Assembly (NCBI GenBank): GCA_947167745.1
Contig: CAMVJE010000015.1
Coordinates: 1 to 30,675, forward strand
Length of the DNA: 30,675 nucleotides
Direction: 5' to 3'
Origin: an uncultured Treponema sp.
GTDB lineage: Bacteria; Spirochaetota; Spirochaetia; Treponematales; Treponemataceae
The first letter of the stretch is position 1. Each line of letters begins with the position of its first letter. This document shows positions 24,505 through 30,675 of this stretch, piece after piece. Position numbers and translations under genes: made by a program. The notes beneath the pieces were generated by a model that was not told the origin of the DNA, did no database searches, and saw only the letters and a list, made by a program, of their open reading frames with translations.

Positions 24505-25014
24505 ATGTCTGAAACTATTGATAATTCTGAAGAAAAATATGTGCGCCCTACATGGGATGAATACTTTATGGAAGTTGCACGCACTGTTGCAAAACGTGCC
24601 ACTTGTAATCGAGGCAGAAGCGGCTGCGTCATCGCCCGAGATAATCAAATTCTCGTGACAGGATATGTAGGAAGCCCAGCCGGTTTGCCTCACTGTGATG
24701 AAGTCGGGCATTTAATGAAGAAAATGCTTCACTCGGACGGTACAATCAGCCAGCATTGCGTGCGCACAGTCCACGCCGAGCAGAATGCAATCTGTCAGGC
24801 CGCAAAAAGGGGAATTCCCATTGACGGAGCCACAGTTTACTGCAAAATGACTCCCTGTCGCACCTGCGCAATGCTGATTATCAACTGCGGAATTAAGCGG
24901 GTAGTCTGCGAAAAGCACTATCATGATGAAGCCGACAGCCTTGAAATGTTCAAAGAAGCCGGCATAAAAATTGAACATTTGGAAGATGAAGTTCAAAAAT
25001 ACGCTGAGATGTAA
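24505..25014 (+). CDS. dCMP deaminase / ComEB-type cytidine deaminase
   Basis: A 169-residue zinc deaminase that converts dCMP to dUMP for thymidylate synthesis. It opens with RPTWDEYFMEVARTVAKRATC, the usual family start, then SGCVIARDNQILVTGYVGSPAGLPHC. The catalytic zinc site is HAEQNAICQAA (His and Glu) and TPCRTCAMLIINCG (two Cys). A second Cys/His-rich loop (LPHCDEVGH to SQHCVRTVHAE) fits the structural zinc seen in ComEB-like dCMP deaminases. I placed the start at ATG 24505; a TTG at 24481 is open but improbable. No Shine-Dalgarno is visible, only GAG four bases before the ATG. It is divergent from the solute-binding protein gene and convergent with thrC across the element at 25040-25190. 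Confidence 0.9.
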   Translation: MSETIDNSEEKYVRPTWDEYFMEVARTVAKRATCNRGRSGCVIARDNQILVTGYVGSPAGLPHCDEVGHLMKKMLHSDGTISQHCVRTVHAEQNAICQAAKRGIPIDGATVYCKMTPCRTCAMLIINCGIKRVVCEKHYHDEADSLEMFKEAGIKIEHLEDEVQKYAEM

Positions 25015-25039
25015 AAAAATTTTATAAAGGTTATAAATG

Positions 25040-25190
25040 CAAAAAACGGCTGGAGTCGGCAAGCACTTTCGTTTTCGTGCTTGTTTGGTTGCGACACAAA
25101 CTCGCCTGAGCTTTGCTCACTGCGATGTTTGATGGCGCGTTCCCGATGCGAGCACATTCATTGTTGTGCTCGTTTGGAAGCCGTTTTTTG
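25040..25190. repeat. 151-bp structured element with 12-bp terminal inverted repeats
   Basis: CAAAAAACGGCT (25040-25051) is repeated inverted at 25179-25190. Inside are three hairpins: CAAGCAC/GTGCTTG (25060-25066, 25077-25083), TGAGC/GCTCA flanked by TCGC/GCGA (25102-25125), and CGAGCACA/TGTGCTCG (25149-25156, 25165-25172). It fills the 203-base gap between the convergent dCMP deaminase and thrC genes. A/T tracts at both ends would let it terminate from both sides. It looks like a repeat or MITE-like element, but copy number is unknown. A short open frame from the ATG at 25037 stops after 31 codons and is not supported as a gene. Confidence 0.65.
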
Positions 25191-25217
25191 TTTTAGCAAA
25201 TGAATTGAAAAATTTGT

Positions 25218-26630
25218 TTACAAATTAGCCAGGAGCCAGTCTTTGAACTGCTCGTAGCTGTTTTCCATTGGAATTGCCCTGTCTTCGAGTTTCATGACTT
25301 TCTCGAGACGGTCTGGAATTGATGGAGACTTACCTGTTGCTTTCTGAACAGTAGCACCGAATTTTGCAGGATGAGCAGTTTCGAGGATAATACCTACGGC
25401 TTCCTTATTGATTACTTTTTCGGCCCAGGATGGGAGATTTGGCGTGAGACCTGGCTTTGTGATGTCGTTCTTTGTGCCGTTTTTTAATGTCTCCATGCCA
25501 CCGTGACGGATATCGCTCCAAGCCTTCCAGCCGACAGCACCATGGGGGTCAATTGTATAGCCTGTTTTTTCGTAGCAGTTCTTGATTGAGTCGATGATGC
25601 CGTCATTGTCAAGCCAGTATGAGGCGAAAAGAGAGCGAACCTGTTCAAGAGAATACATTGCCTGAATGCGCTCGTAGTTTGAAGGAGCGCCTACATCCAT
25701 GGCGTTCGCGTAAGTTTCAACAGAAGGGCGTGCCTTATAGTCGCCTGTTGCAATCCAGTCTGGGATTGTACGGTTTGAGTTTGTTGCCGCTACGAAACCA
25801 GTGATTGGAGCACCCATCTCACGGGCTATGAGGCCTGAAGTGAGGTTTCCGAAGTTTCCGCTTGGAACTACGCAGATGATGGCCGGATTTTCGATTTTGT
25901 TATCTCCCCAGCTTCGTGCGCGGACTGCGAGGCTTGAATACATATAGTAAAAACTTTGTGGCAAAAGTCGAGAGATATTTATTGAATTTGCAGATGAAAG
26001 GCGGAGTTTTGCTCGCAATTCATTGTCAGTGAAAGCAGTTTTGACTAATTTCTGGCAGTCATCGAAAGTTCCCTTTACTTTGAGGGCGCGTACATTCCCG
26101 TCGAAAGTTGAAAGCTGCTTTTCCTGCAAAGGAGAAATCTTTCCTTCCGGGTAGAGAATTGTAACATCAAGACCCGGAACATTGTGGAAAGCTGAACCGA
26201 CCGCACTTCCTGTGTCACCGCTGGTTGCAACGAGAATGTGGAGTGGAGTAGACTCGCTTTTGTTAAAATATGACATAACCCTGGCCATGAATCGCGCTCC
26301 GAAATCTTTAAAGGCGCAGGTCGGGCCATGGAAAAGTTCAAGAACATATGATACTTTGTCTACGGGAACGACAGGTGCCGTGAATGGATAGGCGTCTGCG
26401 ATGATTGCCTTTAAATCATTGTCCGGGATTTCGCCCTCAACATAAGGCTTAGCCATCTCAAAGGCGATGTCACGGAATGATGGTTCTGGAGTTTTATTTA
26501 TAAAAGATGATGGCAGTTTCGGGAATTCAACAGGGATGTATAATCCGCCTGTCTTCTCGTTCATGCCACTCATAACGGCAGTTTTAAAGTCAGTCTTAAC
26601 AGATTTGTCTCTTGTGTCTGTATAAATCAT
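25218..26630 (-). CDS. thrC: Threonine synthase
   Basis: A 470-residue PLP enzyme converting O-phosphohomoserine to threonine and phosphate. The PLP lysine is K108 in FHGPTCAFKDFGARFM. Other motifs are the N-terminal GGLYIPVEFPKLP, the substrate/phosphate loop ATSGDTGSAVGSAF, and PSGNFGNLTSGLIAREMGAP with ATNSNRTIPDW. This is the long (E. coli-like, fold-II) class of threonine synthase, and the length fits. GAGGAA precedes ATG 26630. It follows a lipoprotein gene on the same strand with a 49-base gap and no clear terminator or promoter between, so the two may share a transcript. No attenuator or T-box-like leader is seen. Confidence 0.95.
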   Translation of the reverse strand: MIYTDTRDKSVKTDFKTAVMSGMNEKTGGLYIPVEFPKLPSSFINKTPEPSFRDIAFEMAKPYVEGEIPDNDLKAIIADAYPFTAPVVPVDKVSYVLELFHGPTCAFKDFGARFMARVMSYFNKSESTPLHILVATSGDTGSAVGSAFHNVPGLDVTILYPEGKISPLQEKQLSTFDGNVRALKVKGTFDDCQKLVKTAFTDNELRAKLRLSSANSINISRLLPQSFYYMYSSLAVRARSWGDNKIENPAIICVVPSGNFGNLTSGLIAREMGAPITGFVAATNSNRTIPDWIATGDYKARPSVETYANAMDVGAPSNYERIQAMYSLEQVRSLFASYWLDNDGIIDSIKNCYEKTGYTIDPHGAVGWKAWSDIRHGGMETLKNGTKNDITKPGLTPNLPSWAEKVINKEAVGIILETAHPAKFGATVQKATGKSPSIPDRLEKVMKLEDRAIPMENSYEQFKDWLLANL

Positions 26631-26679
26631 AAATAATTCCTCTTCTAATGTAGCATTTTGAATTATGCATTAAGCATTG

Positions 26680-27627
26680 CTATATTCCGTATTTAATTTC
26701 GTTTGCAATTTCTGCAGCAAGGGTCTTTCTCGCTTTGTCAAGCGCAGCCCAGTCATTTTTTTCAGTAACTGAAATCAGGCTATTTGTCGTGAATGTGATT
26801 TCTCCATTTTTTAAATTCATGCATTTGATATCTCCGTTCAGAGTATAACATATGCCTTCGTCTGTTTTTTCAGTTGATTCAATTTTCACAGTGCCATAAA
26901 CAAGGAAATTTGAATTGTTTCCGACGATTTCTTTTGCTTTTGCCTGAATTCTTGCTTCGTCACCGATTATAACCTGATTCGTAAGGTCGATATTTCCAAT
27001 TCTTGTAAAACCCAGTTTCATCAAAGTCATGAGCAGGTTTGATGATGATATGGGATTTGATGTTATTGCCTTGCCGTTCTGATTGAAATCAACAAGAGCT
27101 ATGAGACCACCTGCTGATTTGAGGTTGGTCTGAACTTTGTAAGGAGCACTTACTGTATTAGCCTTTGCCGCTTCTTTGATTTTTAAGTCAGAAATGTCGC
27201 CTTTCGGAAAAAAACGAATTTCTGAATTGAAAGAGCATTCTGGTGCCGGAGGGGTGAATTCTGCCTTTCCCTCTGAATTTGTGATGATAGTTGACTCGCC
27301 GTATACGATTTTACCTTCCCGACGAGACAATGGATAAACTACGGTAATTTCGAAATTGCTCACGGCATTTGCCTGTGAATCTTCAACTTTAATAACATAT
27401 GGCGAAGAAAAGTTTTTCAGCTTTGAAGTTTCTTTTGGTGATGAAATAACTGTTATTTTTGATGAAAGTGCTTTGCTGGAATATAAATCTGCAGCTGTTT
27501 GTGAAACAGGAACTTCGTTTTTTGATTTTGTATTTATTTCGTTTGATGATTTTGGGGTTGATGCACAAGAAAAAGCTAATGAAGCAGCAATTGCAATATA
27601 AATCCACTTATGAGTGATAGATTTCAT
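26680..27627 (-). CDS. Predicted lipoprotein with Ig-like and CsgG/LPP20-like regions
   Basis: A 315-residue exported protein of unknown function. The signal peptide ends with a spirochete-style lipobox (SLAFSC, Cys21), so lipidation there is likely and would need Lnt for a third chain. A Ser/Lys/Thr-rich linker follows. Residues 75-130 resemble an Ig-like strand set (YVIKVEDSQANAVSNFEITV, IITNSEGKAEFTPP). The C-terminal 130 residues (LMKLGFTRIGNIDL, DEARIQAKAKEIVGNNSNFLVYGTV, ITFTTNSLISVTE, ARKTLAAEIANEI) follow the alternating helix/strand order of CsgG-, FlgT- or LPP20-type periplasmic domains; that match is tentative. AGGAGA precedes the ATG, with a good promoter at 27658-27686. It is divergent from alr. 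Confidence 0.75.
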   Translation of the reverse strand: MKSITHKWIYIAIAASLAFSCASTPKSSNEINTKSKNEVPVSQTAADLYSSKALSSKITVISSPKETSKLKNFSSPYVIKVEDSQANAVSNFEITVVYPLSRREGKIVYGESTIITNSEGKAEFTPPAPECSFNSEIRFFPKGDISDLKIKEAAKANTVSAPYKVQTNLKSAGGLIALVDFNQNGKAITSNPISSSNLLMTLMKLGFTRIGNIDLTNQVIIGDEARIQAKAKEIVGNNSNFLVYGTVKIESTEKTDEGICYTLNGDIKCMNLKNGEITFTTNSLISVTEKNDWAALDKARKTLAAEIANEIKYGI

Positions 27628-27657
27628 TTTTTACTTTCTCCTTTATTAGATTTTGAA

Positions 27658-27686
27658 ATTATAGAATAAATGCCAGAATTCTACAA
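27658..27686 (-). promoter_or_regulatory. Sigma-70-type promoter for the lipoprotein(-thrC) transcript
   Basis: On the minus strand TTGTAG (27681-27686), 17-base spacer, perfect TATAAT (27658-27663). The leader before ATG 27627 is about 24 bases. Confidence 0.65.
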
Positions 27687-27701
27687 GATAAATAAGTCTT
27701 G

Positions 27702-27730
27702 TTGCACAAAAAAATCCAAGTCAATAGAAT
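27702..27730 (+). promoter_or_regulatory. Sigma-70-type promoter for alr, predicted leaderless
   Basis: TTGCAC (27702-27707), 17-base spacer, TAGAAT (27725-27730). Only six bases separate the -10 box from ATG 27737, so the expected transcription start coincides with the start codon. Confidence 0.65.
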
Positions 27731-27736
27731 AAAAGA

Positions 27737-28909
27737 ATGAGACCAACAATCGCCCGAATTTATCTTGACAATCTGCGGCATAACCTAAATCTTATCCGCT
27801 CAAAAATAAAAAAGCCTTCTAAAATATGTGTAGCAATCAAAGCTGATGCTTACGGTCATGGTGCTGTCCAGTGTGCTAAAGTTGCCCTTGAGTGCGGTGT
27901 GGATTATTTTGCTGTTTCCATTATAAACGAAGGAATCCAGTTGCGTGAGGCGGGAATCAAATGTCCCATTCTTGTTTTAAGCCTGTGCTCCCCGGATGAA
28001 ATGGATTCCCTTGTTGAGCATAATCTGACACCCCTTGTTTTTGATGAGGAATACATCACAGGAATTGCAGTGTCATGCCTTCGTATGGGCAAAAAGGATT
28101 TTCCTGTTCATCTTGCTGTGGACACGGGAATGGGGCGAATTGGTTGTCTGCCTGAGGAATCTGCCTTTTACGCCAAGATGATTGAGGACACAAAAGTTCT
28201 CAAACTTGGGGGAATGTGTACTCATTTTTCAGTCGCTGATTCAATTGATGCCGATGATATAGAATACACAAAGCACCAGTTTGAGCGATTTTTATTCGCC
28301 ACTGAGCAGGTCAAAAAGCTTGGGATAGAGCCCGGAATCCGACACTGTGCCAATTCAGCTCTCACGCTTAATAATCCCGAAATGCATCTGGATATGTGCC
28401 GGCCTGGAATTATCTGTTACGGCTATTACCCTGGTGATCTTACAAAAGAATATTTTGAGAAAAAAGGCGAGGAGATTGAACTTAAGCCTGTGATGGCCCT
28501 TGTCTCAAAAGTCGTCGCAATCAGAAAATTCGGCGTGGGTCATTCAATTTCCTATGGACGCACCTGGACTTCTTCCCGCGAGACTGACATCGGCGTTATT
28601 CCGATTGGTTATGATGACGGCCTTTTCCGTCGCTTCAATCAGACGAACGATGGTCGGGAGGGAAGTGGCCTAAAAGTTGCGATTGGTGGAAAGCCGTATC
28701 CTGTCCGTGGCCGAATCTGCATGGACCAGTGCATGATTGACCTTGGAAAAGAGAGCGAAGTCAAGAGATGGGATGATGCTGTGATTTTCGGGCCGGCTGA
28801 AAGCGGGGCGCTTCAGAGTGCCGAGGAAATCGCGCGTGCGACAAACACAATTTCCTACGAAATTACCTGCGGAATCTCAAAAAGGGTTCCGAGAGTTTAC
28901 ATTGATTAA
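27737..28909 (+). CDS. alr: Alanine racemase
   Basis: A 390-residue PLP enzyme interconverting L- and D-alanine, which supplies D-Ala for peptidoglycan. The PLP lysine is K35 in CVAIKADAYGHG. Other hallmarks are LAVDTGMGRIG, GGMCTHFSVAD, the second catalytic tyrosine in SISYGRTW, and GRICMDQCMIDLG near the C-terminal beta domain. The opening RPTIARIYLDNLRHNL matches the usual family N-terminus, so ATG 27737 is secure even though no Shine-Dalgarno precedes it. It is divergent from the lipoprotein gene, and its last 33 bases overlap the 3' end of folC on the other strand. Confidence 0.96.
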   Translation: MRPTIARIYLDNLRHNLNLIRSKIKKPSKICVAIKADAYGHGAVQCAKVALECGVDYFAVSIINEGIQLREAGIKCPILVLSLCSPDEMDSLVEHNLTPLVFDEEYITGIAVSCLRMGKKDFPVHLAVDTGMGRIGCLPEESAFYAKMIEDTKVLKLGGMCTHFSVADSIDADDIEYTKHQFERFLFATEQVKKLGIEPGIRHCANSALTLNNPEMHLDMCRPGIICYGYYPGDLTKEYFEKKGEEIELKPVMALVSKVVAIRKFGVGHSISYGRTWTSSRETDIGVIPIGYDDGLFRRFNQTNDGREGSGLKVAIGGKPYPVRGRICMDQCMIDLGKESEVKRWDDAVIFGPAESGALQSAEEIARATNTISYEITCGISKRVPRVYID

Positions 28910-30412
28910 AAACTTTTTGACTTCGGCAATCAGGTAGAAGGAACCTGTCACAAGCAAAATCGATTTATGAGCGTTCGCATGGTCGAACGCTTTTTTTATC
29001 TGACTTTCAAAATCTTCGTTCATGTCGTAGGGAATTTCTGCAGCTTTAAAAGCGTCTGCGAGTTTTTCCAAATCAGACTGTTTTATGTTTCCGGGCTTTG
29101 TCAAAAAAACTGACTCAAACTGATTTTTAAAAAGCGGGGCGATGTCTGCTGCATCCTTGTCGGCGGCACAGGCAAAAAGAAGAGTTTGGTCCCATGTGGA
29201 ATTTTGCGAACGGCCGTCAGTTTTTTTCAGAAATTGATTTGCAACTTCCTTACGACTGTCTGATTTTCCGAAAACCTGATTCATCGTCTCCATTGTGAAT
29301 CGTACGCTGTTGACTGTGTGCGCTCCGTCCATCACGAGAAAGGGAATGTTTTCAAAGCCTTTGGGCTTCTGAATGATTTCAAAACGGGCGGGAAGCTTGG
29401 CTTTTGCAATTCCGCGCTCAATCACTTCCTCACTAATGTTTGGCAGGGCTGTTTTTACAGCCAGGGCTGCAAGGGCGGCATTCTCAGCCTGAAAGCGACC
29501 GACCAATAGAATATCTGTTTGTATAGGTCTTTTGAAGATATTTGAAGAAAAACTAACATTCATTAGTGAAATATTTTTATTTTCTTGTGAGATTGTATGA
29601 TTTTTTATACTGTCTTCTTTAAAATTTTGACTAACGATAGTTGTATTAGTATTATTTTTTATACAATCTAATATATTTTTTATCTTATAATCCAAGTCTT
29701 GAATCGCATCTTCAAGAAAAATTGCCTGCGCGTGCTTTTCTTCCGCAATTTTTTCAAAAACTTTACGAACTTCCGGTCGTTGGCGGGCAATTACGACGGG
29801 CGTATTTTCCTTTATGATTCCGCCTTTTTCAAAGGCAATTTTTTCAAGAGTGTCGCCCAAAAATTCCGTGTGCTCAAGTTCAATCGGCGTAATAACCGAA
29901 ACCTTTGGGTTTACGATATTCGTTGAGTCCAGCCGCCCGCCAAGGCCCACTTCAAAAACGGACCAGTCTACTTTTGCCTGTCGGAAAACCAAGAATGAAA
30001 AAAGCGTGACAAGCTCGAACCAGGTTATAGGGCGCTGCCCCGGAAGCTCCTCGCTCGGAATGGCCTTGACTCCGTTCATGATTTCTTCGACGGCGCGGTT
30101 GTAAGCTTCTTCCTCAAAGGGGCCGTTTGGGCTTGAGACCCGTTCGATGAAATCAAGGATGTGGGGGGAAGTGTAAAGGCCTGTCTTGTAGCCTGCCTCG
30201 TCGAGGATTGATGCGATGAAGGTTGAGACCGAGCCTTTTCCCTTGCTGCCCGCGACATGGAAACAGGGAGCAAAATCCTGTGGCTGACCGAACTTTTCGC
30301 AGAAGAAGCGCATTGTGTCCAGCCAGAAAATGTTCTTTTTTGGGGTTTTCTCGAAGTTGAGGTATGAATCTATCCAGTTTTCTAATTTTTCGATTGAAGC
30401 AAGTTTTTTCAT
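28877..30412 (-). CDS. folC: Folylpolyglutamate synthase/dihydrofolate synthase with AT-rich insert
   Basis: A 511-residue Mur-ligase-like enzyme that adds glutamate to (dihydro)folate. Motifs are the P-loop HVAGSKGKGSVST (about 53-65), TSPHILDFIERV, VFEVGLGGRLDSTN, ITPIELEHTEFLG, then GRFQAENAALAAL and LVMDGAHTVNS of the C-terminal domain. Usual FolC length is about 420-440. The excess lies mainly at residues 236-297, an Asn/Ser/Ile/Lys-rich segment coded by 18% GC DNA (29531-29690) where the surrounding gene is near 50%. A second, smaller expansion lies around 375-405. The reading frame stays open and the conserved motifs on both sides are intact, so the enzyme is probably functional. The ATG has no Shine-Dalgarno; TATAAT lies eight bases upstream. 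Confidence 0.93.
   Translation of the reverse strand: MKKLASIEKLENWIDSYLNFEKTPKKNIFWLDTMRFFCEKFGQPQDFAPCFHVAGSKGKGSVSTFIASILDEAGYKTGLYTSPHILDFIERVSSPNGPFEEEAYNRAVEEIMNGVKAIPSEELPGQRPITWFELVTLFSFLVFRQAKVDWSVFEVGLGGRLDSTNIVNPKVSVITPIELEHTEFLGDTLEKIAFEKGGIIKENTPVVIARQRPEVRKVFEKIAEEKHAQAIFLEDAIQDLDYKIKNILDCIKNNTNTTIVSQNFKEDSIKNHTISQENKNISLMNVSFSSNIFKRPIQTDILLVGRFQAENAALAALAVKTALPNISEEVIERGIAKAKLPARFEIIQKPKGFENIPFLVMDGAHTVNSVRFTMETMNQVFGKSDSRKEVANQFLKKTDGRSQNSTWDQTLLFACAADKDAADIAPLFKNQFESVFLTKPGNIKQSDLEKLADAFKAAEIPYDMNEDFESQIKKAFDHANAHKSILLVTGSFYLIAEVKKFLINVNSRNPF
29531..29690 (-). other. AT-rich in-frame insert within folC
   Basis: Counting by eye gives 29 G/C in these 160 bases (18%); a nearby 60-base row of the same gene (29881-29940) is 52%. 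The insert has an 11-bp direct repeat ATTTTTTATAC (29600-29610 and 29654-29664) and an 8-bp inverted repeat GATTGTAT/ATACAATC (29591-29598, 29661-29668). The protein repeats the pattern IKN-N/H-T. It encodes a low-complexity linker between the ATPase and C-terminal domains. Confidence 0.8.
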
Positions 30413-30420
30413 GATGGAAG

Positions 30421-30426
30421 ATTATA
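30421..30426 (-). promoter_or_regulatory. Perfect -10 box eight bases before folC
   Basis: TATAAT on the minus strand, with eight bases to ATG 30412. The hexamer at a 17-base spacing is TCGCTT, a poor -35. The predicted transcript would start within two or three bases of the ATG. Confidence 0.5.
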
Positions 30427-30449
30427 ATGATTAGGCTTCCTTTAAGCGA

Positions 30450-30464
30450 GTGAATTTTACTTTT
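30450..30464. repeat. Left copy of a 15-bp direct repeat flanking the trpS fragment
   Basis: GTGAATTTTACTTTT matches the right copy at 14 of 15 positions. The sequence on either side of the two copies does not match. Confidence 0.6.
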
Positions 30465-30509
30465 TTAGAAAACGCCCGCGCCGCCGTGTAGCACCGCCGA
30501 AGGCGTTCA

Positions 30510-30632
30510 ATGGCCAAGTCTTCAATCCCGCTCAACGCAGGCATGTACACTTATCCTGTTCATCAGGCTGTGGATATCCTTTTCTGCAAAGGAAATGTCG
30601 TTCCTGTCGGAAAGGACCAGCAAACCCGGTGA
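30510..30632 (+). pseudogene. trpS: Orphan internal fragment of tryptophanyl-tRNA synthetase
   Basis: Translation from 30510 gives 40 residues and a stop: MAKSSIPLNAGMYTYPVHQA, then VDILFCKGNVVPVGKDQQTR. This is the class I TrpRS segment in which Y-P-V-x-x-A-x-D-I-L and V-P-V-G-x-D-Q line the active site. A whole TrpRS has about 330-350 residues, so both ends are missing. After KDQQ the family would continue with a His-containing sequence; here it reads TR-stop, so the match breaks at about 30622. Upstream, the frame meets TAG at 30489. The preceding 30472-30509 is GC-rich with the inverted repeat AACGCC/GGCGTT. The fragment lies between 15-bp direct repeats. It is non-functional as a synthetase. 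A full trpS presumably exists elsewhere. Confidence 0.75.
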
Positions 30633-30643
30633 TTTTTACTTTT
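30629..30643. repeat. Right copy of the 15-bp direct repeat
   Basis: GTGATTTTTACTTTT, one mismatch to the copy at 30450-30464. Its first bases overlap the stop codon of the fragment. From 30644 to the window end I see no gene. Confidence 0.6.
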
Positions 30644-30675
30644 GCGGTTGCATTGTGGAATAAAAAAGAGTTATA

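Noticed and set aside
25037..25132. Short open frame within the structured element (31 codons)
   Set aside because: Its sequence is dictated by the hairpins and no ribosome site precedes it at good spacing; the structure explains the region better than a gene does.
30472..30510. Integron attC-like site before the trpS fragment
   Set aside because: The AACGCC/GGCGTT inverted repeat lacks the GTTRRRY core; GTTCAAT does not fit and no second core pair is seen.
1..30675. Sigma-54 (-24/-12) promoter as target of the AtoC-like protein
   Set aside because: Scanning GGCAC-type sites on both strands by eye found none with TGC at the right spacing.
1..30675. CRISPR array, phage or transposase genes
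   Set aside because: No regularly spaced repeats and no transposase, integrase or phage structural motifs were seen.

Overview
The window looks like a chromosomal stretch from a Treponema-type spirochete. The evidence is a flagellar distal-rod gene with a sigma-28-type promoter, a large chemoreceptor, a murG-cvpA-delta prime-atoS-atoC run of the kind I recall from Treponema, a bactofilin, treponeme-style exported proteins and lipoproteins, and a Rho with a long N-terminal extension. Base composition is moderate and AT-leaning, and most genes have clear Shine-Dalgarno sites. I cannot fix the species. Most of the window is ordinary housekeeping DNA. I see no phage, CRISPR array, transposase or defence island.

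Layout: 1-4456 (minus strand) holds flgG (runs off the left edge), murC and a double-Cache-type chemoreceptor that probably shares a transcript with murC. At 4585-5568 (plus) is a treponemal barrel-like outer-membrane protein. At 5656-11123 (plus) is a tightly overlapped operon murG-cvpA-delta prime subunit-atoS-like kinase-atoC-like regulator. Next come tRNA-Glu, rpsT, an HU-family gene, lnt and a bactofilin (11216-13986). A degenerate RsbW-like protein and a STAS anti-sigma antagonist follow (14044-15008), then rho (15216-17060). On the minus strand are tRNA-Leu(CAG) and a three-gene cluster of unknown function: an exported protein, a pseudo-receiver protein and a zinc-ribbon membrane protein (17173-19876). 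Then come mfd (plus), an amino-acid-type solute-binding protein (minus), a dCMP deaminase (plus), a structured repeat-like element, thrC and a lipoprotein (minus), alr (plus) and folC (minus). The right end carries an orphan internal fragment of trpS.

Functional themes are envelope construction (murC, murG, lnt, alr, bactofilin, outer-membrane protein and lipoproteins), motility and signalling (flgG, chemoreceptor, AtoS/AtoC, STAS pair), and transcription or genome maintenance (rho, mfd, HU, delta prime).

The observations most worth following are: (1) a trpS fragment flanked by 15-bp near-identical direct repeats; (2) a 151-bp element with 12-bp terminal inverted repeats and several inner hairpins between convergent genes; (3) an 18% GC in-frame insert inside folC; (4) three genes (alr, folC, dCMP deaminase) with a -10 box 6-8 bases before the ATG and no Shine-Dalgarno, suggesting leaderless mRNAs; (5) promoters built into the terminator of the preceding gene at three places; (6) a STAS protein with a normal phospho-acceptor serine paired with a kinase-like protein lacking the N-box asparagine; (7) a GAFTNA variant of the sigma-54 contact loop in the AtoC-like protein. 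All domain calls are from reading the sequence; no database search was run.
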